Made by a program: the position numbers and the translations under genes. A stretch of 39,638 nucleotides of DNA, taken from positions 30,601 through 70,238 of the forward strand of contig PAFU01000046.1 in NCBI GenBank assembly GCA_002704225.1, read 5' to 3'. The DNA comes from Gammaproteobacteria bacterium (lineage in GTDB: Bacteria; Pseudomonadota; Gammaproteobacteria; Pseudomonadales; Azotimanducaceae). Positions 1 to 8,365 of the stretch are shown here, in pieces. A model generated the notes under the pieces. That model did no database searches and was not told where the DNA came from. It saw only the letters and a list, made by a program, of their open reading frames with translations. Within the stretch, counting starts at the first letter, position 1. Every line of letters begins with the position of its first letter.

Positions 1-1
1 A

Positions 2-139
2 GTCCTCGCGCGAACGCTAGAGCAGGCGGAACAATTGGAGCTGTCGGTGACCCTGCTAGCAACATTGTGGGACGTGGACCGTCCGGAAGACTGGGCGCGG
101 TTTCAGCGCATGACGATTGATTCGGTTGGCTCAGGCTAG
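2..139 (+). CDS. C-terminal end of a TIGR04282/DUF2064-like glycosyltransferase (5' truncated)
   Basis: An open frame enters from the left edge and ends at TAG 137-139, giving the last 45 residues of a protein. The segment LLATLWDVDRPEDWARF resembles the conserved end of nucleotide-diphospho-sugar-transferase-fold proteins of the TIGR04282/DUF2064 type, where a D-x-D-x-P-E-D-L/W motif closes the domain. The stop sits in the palindrome CTAG, which also supplies the stop codon of sufE on the other strand, so the two genes converge with a 4-bp overlap. With only the tail visible, substrate and full length are unknown. Other Rossmann-type sugar transferases end similarly, so the family call is tentative. 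Confidence 0.5.
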   Translation, partial: VLARTLEQAEQLELSVTLLATLWDVDRPEDWARFQRMTIDSVGSG

Positions 140-546
140 GTAGCGTAGCCGCGGGCGACTTCTTTGACGCGGCTCACCATGGCGCGCAGTCCATTGCCTC
201 GAGTGACGGATAGGTGGGCCAGCAGGTCCAACTGGCTGAAGATCTCCTCAATATCCAGCCGCTGGATGTCAGCCGCGCTCCGGTTTTGAATCGCGATCAG
301 TACAACGGCAATCAGGCCACGAACGATGTGGGCATCACTGTCCATGTTGAACCTAAGCTGCTCGTCGGTGGATTCGTAAGTTAGCCAGACTTGGCTTTGG
401 CAGCCGCGAATCAGATGGTCTTCAGTTTTGTCCACATCCGGCAAGCCGGGCAGTTCCTTCCCGAGGTCGATAATGAAACGGTATTTGTCTTCCCAATCGT
501 CGAAAAACTCAAAGGTGTCCAGCAGCTCATCTAGGGTCACCCTCAA
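136..546 (-). CDS. sufE: Cysteine desulfuration protein SufE
   Basis: SufE accepts persulfide sulfur from the desulfurase SufS and passes it to the SufBCD scaffold in the cytoplasm. The 136-residue product has the family's usual size and the diagnostic HLIRGCQSQVWL segment, with the acceptor cysteine at residue 49. It is the last gene of the suf operon. The sufT stop overlaps its start by a few bases, so translational coupling is likely. The start drawn here is TTG at 546; GTG at 540 (two codons in) is an equally credible alternative. The stop is shared head-on with the converging glycosyltransferase gene through CTAG. Family identification is secure; only the start is uncertain. Confidence 0.93.
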   Translation of the reverse strand: MRVTLDELLDTFEFFDDWEDKYRFIIDLGKELPGLPDVDKTEDHLIRGCQSQVWLTYESTDEQLRFNMDSDAHIVRGLIAVVLIAIQNRSAADIQRLDIEEIFSQLDLLAHLSVTRGNGLRAMVSRVKEVARGYAT

Positions 547-1070
547 AACACTCCCAGTTCGAGCTGCGCTTCTTCACTCATCATGTCGCGGGACCAAGGA
601 GGATCGAATACCAATTCAACGTCCACGTCGTTCAAGTTTGGTACTTGTCGCACTCGATCCTTCACCTCTTCGATCAACACTGGACCCATGCCGCAACCCG
701 GTGCGGTCAGCGTCATATCGATTTCAGCTCGTGCAGCATCGATTTTGACGTCATAGATCAGGCCCAGATCCGCGATGTTGACCGGAATTTCGGGGTCGTA
801 AACGGAACGCAGAGCGTGCCAAATGTGGTCGACATCAACTTCACAAGGCTTGTCGCTAGGCTCGAAGATCAAGGGTTCCACGGTCAAGCCAATGGCGTCG
901 GCGTCGGCGCCAGCGATGCGGGCCATGTTGCCGTTAACGATGACGGTAAAACTGCCACCCAACGTTTGGGTCAGGGTGATAAAGGCTCCAGCCGGAATCG
1001 TAACAGGGTCGCCTGTAGGGACTAACCGGCCGGGACAGTCCCGAGTCGTGGTGACAATGCGTCTTTCCAT
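543..1070 (-). CDS. sufT: Putative Fe-S cluster assembly protein SufT (MIP18/DUF59 family)
   Basis: SufT is an auxiliary Fe-S maturation factor of the MIP18 (DUF59) family. The 175-residue product has an N-terminal beta-rich half (about 1-80, with the GGSFTV segment) followed by a DUF59 domain (about 83-165). The domain carries the hallmark V-Y-D-P-E-I-P-V-N-I-x-D-L-G-L-I-Y stretch and the T-A-P-G-C-G-M-G motif with its conserved cysteine. The N-terminal extension plus DUF59 architecture is typical of SufT rather than stand-alone PaaD-like proteins. It lies 3 bp downstream of sufA and overlaps sufE, placing it firmly in the suf transcription unit. Confidence 0.92.
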   Translation of the reverse strand: MERRIVTTTRDCPGRLVPTGDPVTIPAGAFITLTQTLGGSFTVIVNGNMARIAGADADAIGLTVEPLIFEPSDKPCEVDVDHIWHALRSVYDPEIPVNIADLGLIYDVKIDAARAEIDMTLTAPGCGMGPVLIEEVKDRVRQVPNLNDVDVELVFDPPWSRDMMSEEAQLELGVF

Positions 1071-1073
1071 GGT

Positions 1074-1481
1074 CTAAGACGACCGAGTGGCGTCAGTGGA
1101 GAGGTCGGACGCAGCTGCCGCGCCGCCATCCGAGTCTTCAGTCTCGTCAATTAAGGCGAAGCTTTCACCGCAACCGCAGTAGCTGGTGGCATTCGAGTTT
1201 TTAAATACCAAGGCCGAGTTCAGGCCTTGGGTCACCATGTCGATTTCTGTGCCATCTACCAAGGGAAGATCCTGATCCTTGATGCAAACGGTGACGCCAT
1301 CGTTTACTACGAGTAAATGATCGTCGGATTCGGCAGACTCGAGAAAATCCAGCGTGTACATAAAGCCATTGCAGCCACTCTCTTTAACCCCTAAGCGTAG
1401 AAAGTTAGTGTGCGTTTGTTGCACCTGAACGCGAATATGCTCTTGAGCGCGTTTAGAAACGGTAATTTGCGGTGTGCTCAT
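1074..1481 (-). CDS. sufA: A-type Fe-S carrier protein SufA/IscA-like
   Basis: A-type carriers accept Fe-S clusters from the scaffold and deliver them to apo-proteins. The product is 135 residues with the three expected cysteines: one in ESGCNGFMY and two in the C-terminal C-G-C-G-E-S-F motif. After the motif there is an unusual tail of about 25 residues rich in Asp, Ala, Ser and Thr, which is absent from compact family members. The gene follows sufS by 29 bp and precedes sufT by 3 bp. Its place inside the suf operon favours the SufA name over IscA or ErpA, although sequence alone does not separate the subfamilies. Confidence 0.88.
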   Translation of the reverse strand: MSTPQITVSKRAQEHIRVQVQQTHTNFLRLGVKESGCNGFMYTLDFLESAESDDHLLVVNDGVTVCIKDQDLPLVDGTEIDMVTQGLNSALVFKNSNATSYCGCGESFALIDETEDSDGGAAAASDLSTDATRSS

Positions 1482-1510
1482 AATCGATATCTCAATGGTA
1501 TGGGCTTTGT

Positions 1511-2710
1511 TTAAAGAAAAGTCGCGGCTTTTGCTACACCATTTATCAGTGCATCCACGTCGTCTTCGTTGTTGTACAGGCTAAAGGATGCTCGCACCGT
1601 GCCGGGGATACCTAGCCGAGTCATTAACGGCATGTTGCAGTGGTGACCTGTCCGCACGGCAATGCCTTGCTGGTCGAGTAGCGTGCCGATGTCGTTCGGA
1701 TGACTGCCGTCCAGCAAAAACGAGATTACCGATGCCCGCTCAGCCGGTTCGCCAATGAGGCGCACCCCGGGAATTTGTCTTAACCCTGACAACGCCTTAC
1801 GTACCAGTGCCGCTTCTTGTTCAATCAGCGCATTCAAGGGCAGTTTAGCGATGTAATCAAAGGCAGCGCCCAGTCCAGCACAGCCTGCAATGTTGGGTGT
1901 GCCAGCCTCGAAGCGGAAGGGCGCCGGTTGATAGGTGCTGGACTCAATGCTGACGTGGTCAATCATTTCTCCGCCTCCCTGCCATGGTGGCAGGTCGTTC
2001 AGCAGGGCCAATCGACCGTACAGAATGCCGATACCGGTTGGGGCGAACATTTTGTGACCTGAGAATACGTAGAAATCGCAGTCCAGCGCCTGCACGTCGA
2101 TGGTTGCGTGCAGCACGGCTTGGGCCCCGTCCACCAACGTCAGGGCCCCTACCTGTTTGCCTTGCTCGATAAGCTTGGCAACCGGGTTGATAGATCCGAG
2201 GCCATTGCTGATGTGGGTAATGGCCACCAGCGCCGTGTTGTCTGTGATGAGGTCCGTCGCATGGGCGAGGTCAAGATCTCCGCCATCGGTAATGTCGATG
2301 GCTTTGATGTTCGCGCCGGTGCGCTGAGCTAAGAGCTGCCAAGGCACAATGTTCGAGTGGTGTTCCAGTTGACTGATCACGATGTCTTGGCCGGGTTTTA
2401 CCCGCTCCCCGATCACTTGGGCGACCAAGTTGATGCCCTCAGTGGTGCCTCGGGTAAAGATCATCTCTTCGCGATGGGCTGCGTTGACGAAGGCTTGAGC
2501 CTTATTGCGACAGTCTTCCAGCAGTGCAGTGGCCTCCTCAGCTAGCTCGTGGGCAGCCCTGTGCACGTTAGCGTTATGCTGGCGATAGTAGTTACTGATG
2601 GCAGTAATCACGGACTCAGGTTTTTGCGTGGTCGCCCCATTATCCAGATAGACCAGTGGCTTGCCGCGACTGCTGCGTGTCAGGATGGGGAAGTCGTCAC
2701 GAATGTTCAT
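1511..2710 (-). CDS. sufS: Cysteine desulfurase SufS
   Basis: This PLP-dependent group II cysteine desulfurase converts L-cysteine to alanine and a protein persulfide that SufE relays to SufBCD. The 399-residue frame shows the PLP-lysine motif FSGHKMFAPTG (Lys about 220) and the persulfide cysteine in RTGHHCNMPLM (about residue 358), as expected for SufS rather than IscS or NifS. The frame is open further upstream, but the start is set at ATG 2710. This gives the standard N-terminus (NIRDDFPIL, then V-Y-L-D-N-G-A-T-T-Q-K-P) and an ATGA overlap with the sufD stop. Confidence 0.95.
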   Translation of the reverse strand: MNIRDDFPILTRSSRGKPLVYLDNGATTQKPESVITAISNYYRQHNANVHRAAHELAEEATALLEDCRNKAQAFVNAAHREEMIFTRGTTEGINLVAQVIGERVKPGQDIVISQLEHHSNIVPWQLLAQRTGANIKAIDITDGGDLDLAHATDLITDNTALVAITHISNGLGSINPVAKLIEQGKQVGALTLVDGAQAVLHATIDVQALDCDFYVFSGHKMFAPTGIGILYGRLALLNDLPPWQGGGEMIDHVSIESSTYQPAPFRFEAGTPNIAGCAGLGAAFDYIAKLPLNALIEQEAALVRKALSGLRQIPGVRLIGEPAERASVISFLLDGSHPNDIGTLLDQQGIAVRTGHHCNMPLMTRLGIPGTVRASFSLYNNEDDVDALINGVAKAATFL

Positions 2711-3807
2711 GATTGTTCTCTGGCTCCGCCCACAAGAGCGGTCAGCGCTTGATCGGCTAATGGGCCATCGATGCACTGTCGCAGGAATCCTTGGCTGAGC
2801 AAAGCTTCCGCGGCTGTTCGATCGATGCCGCGACTGGTCAGATAAAACAGCGCGTCCTGCGAAATGGTGCCGACGGTTGCGCCATGGGAGCAACTGACAT
2901 CGTCTGTATAAATTTCCAATTCAGGCTTGGTGTTGATGGTTGCGTGTTCGCCCATGCCCAAGTTCTTGTTCGACAGTTGGGCGTCGGTGCCCGCAGCGCC
3001 CTCGTGAATGTGGATGCGTCCGTTAAACGTGCACTTGCCACCATTGGCAACGATGTTGTGGACTGTTTGTTTGCTTTGGCCGCGTGGTTGCCGGTGTTCT
3101 AGGGTTACCTGTTGGTCCAGTGCCATTTTGCCATCGACTTTGCCCGCAGAAACCAGTGTGGCTTCAGCGCCTTGGCCGTCCATGATGATGTGGATGTCTT
3201 GTCGGCGCGAGCCGCACCCAGCCACATGATTGTTTAACTGATACTGAGCGCCGGCTTGTAGGCGAACATTCAGGTACTGCCAGTGTGAGGGCGCGTTGTC
3301 CAGCGCATTGCGGGAATGCTGCACGTGGGCATTAGGCGCCAGATCAATCCAGATCGACTGCTGGGCATCGTCACTGGCGTCCGCGCTCTCCAACAGCGTG
3401 AGGCTGACGCCAGCAGCGACGCGAATCAACATGGGTCGCGTGTTGCCTGTGTGGTTGATGACGATGGGCTCATCGGTTGATGCGGAAACATCCACTGTTA
3501 TGACGCGGTCGGCATAACACAGGCGAGCGATGGCTTCCGGGGCCTGATCCACGTCGAAGCCGACGAGGGGACCGTCAATCGGTTGGTTGAGCGCAACGCC
3601 GTTTTGGGTTTCACCGCTGATGTTCGGGTCGATCATCGGACGCTGTGTTGCGGCCACGAACGGCGCAGGCTTGGTGTACTTCCAGCGTTCCCGGTGGGCA
3701 GGGCAGTTAAGCGCCTGCGCCAACCGCTCGGGCAGAGACCCCACGTCAGGTAGACCGGCGAGCCATTCCGGGGTCGCCAATGTTTCGGGCAGCGTTAGGT
3801 CAGCCAT
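2707..3807 (-). CDS. sufD: Fe-S cluster assembly protein SufD
   Basis: SufD pairs with SufB in the SufBC2D scaffold, where it supports iron entry and cluster assembly. The 366-residue product ends in a C-terminal beta-helix/helical region with the family's most conserved segment, DDVSCSHGATVGTI, containing the functionally important histidine, followed by LFYLTSRGI. It is somewhat shorter than E. coli SufD. The start ATG 3807 overlaps the end of sufC by 13 bp, and its stop overlaps the sufS start (ATGA), so the genes are translationally linked. Confidence 0.94.
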   Translation of the reverse strand: MADLTLPETLATPEWLAGLPDVGSLPERLAQALNCPAHRERWKYTKPAPFVAATQRPMIDPNISGETQNGVALNQPIDGPLVGFDVDQAPEAIARLCYADRVITVDVSASTDEPIVINHTGNTRPMLIRVAAGVSLTLLESADASDDAQQSIWIDLAPNAHVQHSRNALDNAPSHWQYLNVRLQAGAQYQLNNHVAGCGSRRQDIHIIMDGQGAEATLVSAGKVDGKMALDQQVTLEHRQPRGQSKQTVHNIVANGGKCTFNGRIHIHEGAAGTDAQLSNKNLGMGEHATINTKPELEIYTDDVSCSHGATVGTISQDALFYLTSRGIDRTAAEALLSQGFLRQCIDGPLADQALTALVGGAREQS

Positions 3808-4550
3808 GCGTACCCTTTGGCTTCCAGTTCCAGGGCCAGAGATTTGTCACCGGATTCGATGATCTTACCGTTGGACAGTACGTGTACGAAGTCTGGCACG
3901 ATGTAGTCGAGTAGCCGCTGATAGTGGGTAATCAACACCACACCGTTGTCCGCGCGACGGTAGCGATTAACACCCTCGGCAACGACTTTGAGTGCGTCGA
4001 TGTCCAATCCCGAGTCGGTCTCATCCAGCAGAGCAAGCTTAGGCTGCAATAACAGTAACTGCATGATCTCGTTGCGTTTCTTTTCTCCGCCGCTGAAGCC
4101 TTCGTTCACTCCCCGCTTGAGAAAGGCAGGGTCCAGATCTAACGAGCCGGCCAATTCACGTACCTGTTTCATAAAGGTCGCGGTATTGGGCTGTTCGTTT
4201 CCCCGGGCACGGGCAAGGGAGTCGATGCTCGCCTTGAGGAACTCCATATTGCTGACGCCAGGGATTTCTACCGGATATTGGAATGCCAAAAACAGGCCGA
4301 GTTGGGCGCGCTCAAAGGGTTCCAGTTCCAGAAGACCTTGCCCGTCGAGTGTGGCGGAGCCGCTGTCCACGGTATATCCGGGGCGTCCGGACAACACATT
4401 GGCCAAGGTAGACTTGCCGGATCCGTTGGGCCCCATAATGGCGTGCACCTCACCGGGTTTCACCTCGAGGGTCAGCCCTTTGAGAATGGGTTGGGCACCT
4501 TCGTCGGTAACAACGCTTGCGTGCAGGTCTGATACATTGAGTAGGCTCAT
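3795..4550 (-). CDS. sufC: Fe-S cluster assembly ATPase SufC
   Basis: SufC is the ABC-type ATPase of the SufBC2D complex and drives conformational changes during cluster assembly. The 251-residue protein contains Walker A (GPNGSGKST), the ABC signature in [11 protein letters not shown] with the SufC-specific KKRNE context, and Walker [13 protein letters not shown]. The frame continues upstream, but ATG 4550 is the start because it gives the canonical beginning ([12 protein letters not shown]) and forms an ATGA overlap with the sufB stop. It has no membrane segments and acts in the cytoplasm. Confidence 0.96.
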   Translation of the reverse strand: MSLLNVSDLHASVVTDEGAQPILKGLTLEVKPGEVHAIMGPNGSGKSTLANVLSGRPGYTVDSGSATLDGQGLLELEPFERAQLGLFLAFQYPVEIPGVSNMEFLKASIDSLARARGNEQPNTATFMKQVRELAGSLDLDPAFLKRGVNEGFSGGEKKRNEIMQLLLLQPKLALLDETDSGLDIDALKVVAEGVNRYRRADNGVVLITHYQRLLDYIVPDFVHVLSNGKIIESGDKSLALELEAKGYAWLT

Positions 4551-6040
4551 CCAACAGCACCTTCCAAGCTGACTTCTAGTAATTTTCCTGCCTCGACGGC
4601 AAATTCCATGGGCAACTCGCGAAACACCTCTTTGCAGAAACCGTTCACGATCATGCTGACCGCTTGTTCGGTTTCGATGCCGCGTTGCTGACAAGCAAAC
4701 AGCTGATCGTCGCTGACCTTCGATGTACTCGCCTCGTGTTCGATCGTGGCGGAGTTATTTTTGTTCTCGATGTAGGGGAACGTATGCGCTCCGCACTGAT
4801 CGCCAATGAGCAGCGAGTCGCACTGAGTAAAGTTACGTGCGTTGTGAGCGGTGGGTGAGATGCGCACCAAGCCCCGGTAGCAGTTTTCGCTACCGCCAGC
4901 ACTGATGCCCTTGGATACGATGGTGCTCTTGGTGTTCTTGCCCATGTGGATCATTTTAGTGCCGGTATCCGCCTGCTGACGATTGTTGGTCAAGGCGACG
5001 GAATAAAATTCGCCCACAGACTCGTCGCCCCGCAGTACAACACTGGGGTATTTCCAGGTGATGGCTGAACCGGTTTCGACCTGAGTCCAAGAAATTTTCG
5101 CTCTTGGTCCGGCGCACAGCCCCCGCTTCGTCACGAAGTTGTAGATGCCACCCTTGCCATTTTCATCGCCTGGGTACCAATTTTGCACCGTGGAGTATTT
5201 GATTTGGGCATCGCCCAAGGCAACCAGTTCCACGACGGCCGCGTGCAGCTGATTTTCGTCGCGCATTGGGGCAGTGCAGCCCTCCAAGTAGCTCACATGG
5301 GAGCCTTCGTCGGCGATGATCAGGGTGCGCTCAAATTGACCCGTATTTCTTTCGTTGATTCGGAAGTACGTGGACAGTTCCATAGGACAGCGCACGCCCT
5401 TGGGAATATAGACAAAAGAACCGTCGCTGAAGACCGCAGAGTTCAACGCAGCGTAATAGTTGTCGCGTTGAGGAATGACCGAGCCAAGGTATTTTTGCAC
5501 CAGTTCGGGATGACTGTGCACCGCCTCGGAGATTGGGCAGAAAATCACGCCGGCTTCGGCCAAGGTTTCTTTGAACGTAGTCGCGATGGACACGCTGTCA
5601 AAGACCACATCCACGGCGACATTGGCGCCAGCAGGTGTGCCAATCGCGGCAGGATCCGGCACAACGCCGGCTAGGGCCGCCTGTTCGTGCAGAGGTATCC
5701 CCAACTTTTCATAGGTGCGCAGCAATTCAGGGTCGACCTCATCCAAGGACCGAGGACCATCTGTCTGGCTCTTGGGAGCTGAATAGTAGGAAATATCTTG
5801 AAAGTTGATGGGCGGGTAGTGCACATGGGCCCATTTTGGCTCGCGCATTTCCTGCCACTGAGCGAAGGCTTTGAGTCGCCATTCGGTCAGCCATTCGGGT
5901 TCTTTTTTCTGCGCGGAAATGTAGCGCACCACAGATTCATCCAGCCCCGGTGGAAGCGTTTCTGACTCCACGTCAGTGACGAATCCGGCGTGATACTCGC
6001 TGCCGGCTTCGACTAGGTCATCAACACTGGAATTGCTCAC
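4547..6040 (-). CDS. sufB: Fe-S cluster assembly protein SufB
   Basis: SufB is the scaffold subunit on which the Fe-S cluster is built in the SufBC2D complex. The product is 497 residues, close to the family norm. It contains long conserved blocks such as [48 protein letters not shown] and [13 protein letters not shown]. The start is set at GTG 6040, preceded at a good distance by AGGAGA. An upstream in-frame ATG at 6079 would add 13 residues but lacks a ribosome binding site. It is the first gene of a seven-gene minus-strand suf operon. No iscR- or sufR-like regulator gene lies beside it. Confidence 0.95.
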   Translation of the reverse strand: MSNSSVDDLVEAGSEYHAGFVTDVESETLPPGLDESVVRYISAQKKEPEWLTEWRLKAFAQWQEMREPKWAHVHYPPINFQDISYYSAPKSQTDGPRSLDEVDPELLRTYEKLGIPLHEQAALAGVVPDPAAIGTPAGANVAVDVVFDSVSIATTFKETLAEAGVIFCPISEAVHSHPELVQKYLGSVIPQRDNYYAALNSAVFSDGSFVYIPKGVRCPMELSTYFRINERNTGQFERTLIIADEGSHVSYLEGCTAPMRDENQLHAAVVELVALGDAQIKYSTVQNWYPGDENGKGGIYNFVTKRGLCAGPRAKISWTQVETGSAITWKYPSVVLRGDESVGEFYSVALTNNRQQADTGTKMIHMGKNTKSTIVSKGISAGGSENCYRGLVRISPTAHNARNFTQCDSLLIGDQCGAHTFPYIENKNNSATIEHEASTSKVSDDQLFACQQRGIETEQAVSMIVNGFCKEVFRELPMEFAVEAGKLLEVSLEGAVG

Positions 6041-6109
6041 AGAGTCTCCTGTTGTGGGTGCGAATTGAGTGCGGATCAAAGGCCGCTGTCTCAGTATTTA
6101 GGGCGGCGA

Positions 6110-6138
6110 AGTTTACAGGCAGCTTTGCGTGCAAGCAA
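6110..6138 (-). promoter_or_regulatory. Possible sigma-70-type promoter of the suf operon
   Basis: On the minus strand TTGCTT (6138-6133) is followed, after exactly 17 nt, by TAAACT (6115-6110). These match the first three positions of the -35 consensus and four of six of the -10. A start near 6103 would give a leader of about 60 nt before sufB. Such weak matches occur by chance, so this is only a candidate. Confidence 0.25.
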
Positions 6139-6144
6139 AAACCA

Positions 6145-6165
6145 CCGCCTTTGCTATCAACTAAG
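6145..6165 (-). promoter_or_regulatory. Motif shared with the alaA/msrB intergenic region (copy 1)
   Basis: The plus strand reads CCGCCTTTGCT then ATCAACTAAG. The blocks CCGCCTTT and ATCAACTAAG recur at 11981-12006 in another divergent promoter region. Here the motif lies directly upstream of the candidate suf -35 box, the position of many activator sites. The binding protein, if any, is unknown. Confidence 0.22.
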
Positions 6166-6420
6166 AGTGGGGGCAAATCCTGTTGCTGCAAGAGAGATGG
6201 CCGTCCCAGTCGAGCGGTCTGCGCAGTAAAAGCTAGACAATGTCTGGCGCGAGTGAAATTCCTTCGCTTAGGCCATTGATGGTGAAAATATGTCGATAAA
6301 ACGGCAACAATCTCTTGTTGGCTGATTCATACTGACATCGGCGAGGGTTGGGATGAAGGTGCGGTAGCAGTCTCCCCCAAGTGCTTGCTTTTCAACCATC
6401 ACGCGGCAAAGGTTCAATTC

Positions 6421-7053
6421 ATGCCCAAGCTTCAACGGCTCCCGGAAGAACACATAGATTTCGCCTACGGCATTTTTCTTTTGCAAGACTCCCACCGGTT
6501 GATCAAAGCGCTGAAGCGCCGGTATCAACCGAACGTTCACGGCACACGAACCTGGGGTTCGGCCTTTCTGCTGATGGACTACCTGCAGGAAAATCCGCCG
6601 GCCAAGGGACGTAAAGTCATGGAACTGGGCTGCGGGTGGGGGGCTAGCTCGGTTTTCTGTGCCCATCACTACGGGTCCAAGGTCACAGCGGTAGATCTCG
6701 ATCCAGCGGTGTTTCCTTATGTTGATGTCTTTGCTGAAATCAACTCGGTGAAACTCACGAACAAATGCTCGGACTTTACTCGGTTGACCGGGCCTTTGTT
6801 GGGGCAACACCAAGTCATCATCGGCAGTGATATTTGTTTTTGGGACAACCTCGTGAAACCCCTGAAGCTACTGGTTAATCGAGCGTTCAAAAACGGCACC
6901 AAACGCATCGTCATCACCGATCCTGGCCGCCCGCCGTTTTACGAACTGTGCGACCAATTGTCGAAAAGCCACCGAGTGTCGCTGCAAGAATGGTATGCCA
7001 TTGAACCCGACCGCGTTGTCGGTGAGGTGGTCGAGATTCGCCCGCGGCGTTAG
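6421..7053 (+). CDS. Class I SAM-dependent methyltransferase
   Basis: The 210-residue protein has a Rossmann-like methyltransferase core. Motif I is VMELGCGWGASSVFCAHH, an acidic residue follows in VTAVDLDPAVF, and IIGSDICFWDN is the post-motif strand that often carries the catalytic or substrate-contact residues. The composition resembles METTL-type (Methyltransf_16-like) protein methyltransferases, but the substrate cannot be inferred. The frame is open back to 6385. I chose ATG 6421 because AAAGG precedes it at a suitable distance and the upstream residues are not conserved-looking. It converges with the next gene, with a 4-bp overlap of stop codons. Confidence 0.8.
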   Translation: MPKLQRLPEEHIDFAYGIFLLQDSHRLIKALKRRYQPNVHGTRTWGSAFLLMDYLQENPPAKGRKVMELGCGWGASSVFCAHHYGSKVTAVDLDPAVFPYVDVFAEINSVKLTNKCSDFTRLTGPLLGQHQVIIGSDICFWDNLVKPLKLLVNRAFKNGTKRIVITDPGRPPFYELCDQLSKSHRVSLQEWYAIEPDRVVGEVVEIRPRR

Positions 7054-7406
7054 GGCGCGGCTGGTGTTTTGGGGGGCTCCCGGTCCGCCGGACAGCCCAG
7101 ATAGCGCCGATAGGCAGCGATCAATTTTCCCCGTAACGCCGGCGCTTCCGTACGCTCAATGGTCAGCAGCAACTGGGTGGCGACGTTGTCTGGCGCTTCA
7201 CCGGTCATGGGTTGTTTAGGCGCATCGGCAGACGCACAGCTTTCCAGCAGCCCTTGATCCATCGACCCTGATGGCGGCGTATCCATTGGGGTCGGTGATG
7301 GGTCTGAGGCATGTGCTGCGAGGCACCAAGACACCAAGCCAACCAGCAGCGCGTGCGTCGTGCGCGGACGGTAGCCGGGGCTGGGGCGATGCAAAGTATC
7401 ACTCAT
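7050..7406 (-). CDS. Small secreted hypothetical protein
   Basis: I do not recognise this 118-residue protein. Residues about 14-33 form a plausible Sec signal peptide: a basic stretch (GYRPRTT), a hydrophobic core (ALLVGLVSWCLA) and a likely cleavage after AHA. The mature part is Pro/Ser-rich at first, then has a helical region ending in AYRRYLGCP. Two cysteines in the mature part could form a disulfide in the periplasm. The frame extends upstream to 7709, but that part is antisense to tusA; ATG 7406 makes the signal peptide N-terminal. The gene is divergent from tusA and convergent with the methyltransferase gene. Confidence 0.55.
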   Translation of the reverse strand: MSDTLHRPSPGYRPRTTHALLVGLVSWCLAAHASDPSPTPMDTPPSGSMDQGLLESCASADAPKQPMTGEAPDNVATQLLLTIERTEAPALRGKLIAAYRRYLGCPADREPPKTPAAP

Positions 7407-7541
7407 GGTTGGAATGCTGCAGAAACTTTGCGCGGAATGCACCCATTCGTCGCAGGGACAGTCAGGTTTTGTATTTGGGACTTGGTGTGAATCCCGCCCC
7501 AAGTGGCCTAACATCTTACGCTGATTAACAGGGGATGCTTG

Positions 7542-7787
7542 GTGGAATACGACACACAACTCGACGCGCGCGGACTGCGCTGCCCTGAACCTTTGATGCT
7601 GGTTAAGAATACGATTCGCGGTCTTAGCCAAGGCAATGTGCTGCATGTGCTGGCAACGGATCCGACCACCGAGCGGGATTTGGAGCACTTTTGCCAGTTC
7701 ATGAAGCACGACTACCTCAAGATTGATCGAGAGGGCTGGCAGGACGACAGCAGCGTTCTGCAGATCTGGATTCGGAAGAACGGTTAG
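7542..7787 (+). CDS. tusA: Sulfur carrier protein TusA
   Basis: TusA carries persulfide sulfur, for example towards 2-thiouridine formation in tRNA. The product of about 81 residues has the family motif LDARGLRCPEPLML with the acceptor cysteine at residue 14, and a typical C-terminal IWIRK strand. The start is GTG 7542, seven bases after AGGGG; TTG 7539 one codon earlier is possible. The ATG at 7535 is out of frame. It heads a compact plus-strand operon, with epmC beginning 5 bp after its stop. Confidence 0.92.
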   Translation: MEYDTQLDARGLRCPEPLMLVKNTIRGLSQGNVLHVLATDPTTERDLEHFCQFMKHDYLKIDREGWQDDSSVLQIWIRKNG

Positions 7788-7792
7788 CGACT

Positions 7793-8365
7793 GTGGATGC
7801 CCAGACGACCATCACTGATGAGGCATTGGCGGGGTCTATCGCCAGCGCGTTTGAGGACTGTTTCGCGTCCTTTGACACGGTTTTGGTGGGTGGTGCCGAG
7901 GAACCCCTTTACCGGCCATCTCAAGGTGACGAACCTGCCAAGCTGGTGTTTCGAGAAGACTTTCCCGCATCGGCCCTGCATGAGATTGCCCACTGGTGTA
8001 TCGCCGGCCCACGGCGTCGGCAGCAAGAAGACTTTGGCTACGAGTACATTTGCGGCCCGCGCAGTGCAGAACAGCAGGATGCCTTTTTTTCTGCAGAGCT
8101 GAAAACTCAAAGTCTCGAGCGTGCCTTTGCAGCGGCGGTGGGGCTTGAGTTTCGACCCAGCGCCGATAACTTGGAGGCCGATGTCGAGGCGTTCTCCGCT
8201 GCGCTGGATGCCTACGACGTTTCGTTGCAGGCCTGGCTGACCAGCGCCTCGGGCGAACGGGCTCAACGGTTTCTGCAGCGTCTGAGCTTACTCAAGATGT
8301 CTTTGGCCGAGGGTTCGGCAAAAGCGAGCAACGCTCCCGATGACCAGATCGGAGCCGTTCAATGA
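7793..8365 (+). CDS. epmC: Elongation factor P hydroxylase EpmC (YfcM family)
   Basis: EpmC hydroxylates the modified lysine of elongation factor P, completing the modification that helps ribosomes pass polyproline. The 190-residue protein matches YfcM: ALHEIAHWCIAGPRRRQQEDFGY contains the conserved His-Glu-Ile-x-His-Trp-Cys cluster, and SLERAFAAAVGLEF and DNLEADVEAF are also typical. It starts with GTG 7793 just after tusA and its stop overlaps the following ATG (ATGA). The EF-P modification partners epmA and epmB and the efp gene itself are not in this window. Residues after about 170 look non-conserved. Confidence 0.9.
   Translation: MDAQTTITDEALAGSIASAFEDCFASFDTVLVGGAEEPLYRPSQGDEPAKLVFREDFPASALHEIAHWCIAGPRRRQQEDFGYEYICGPRSAEQQDAFFSAELKTQSLERAFAAAVGLEFRPSADNLEADVEAFSAALDAYDVSLQAWLTSASGERAQRFLQRLSLLKMSLAEGSAKASNAPDDQIGAVQ

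Larger units (their letters stand above)
6041..6420. other. Intergenic region between sufB and the methyltransferase gene
   Basis: This 380-bp non-coding gap separates two divergent genes and should hold both promoters. A possible sigma-70-like promoter for suf lies at 6110-6138, and a motif shared with the alaA/msrB intergenic region lies at 6145-6165 (both listed separately). Short open frames crossing the gap have no ribosome binding sites or recognisable products. I see no tRNA or strong terminator. Confidence 0.6.

Noticed and set aside
3988-4572. 194-codon plus-strand open frame
   Set aside because: It lies entirely antisense to sufC, which has all ABC ATPase motifs. The antisense product has no recognisable domain.
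6130-6175. Possible IscR site upstream of suf
   Set aside because: The A/T-rich and GG-containing pieces do not line up with the two-fold symmetry of known IscR type 2 sites, so I could not support it.
6268-6813. 181-codon minus-strand frame running from the intergenic gap into the methyltransferase gene
   Set aside because: No ribosome binding site or known motif, and it opposes a well-supported methyltransferase core with motif I.
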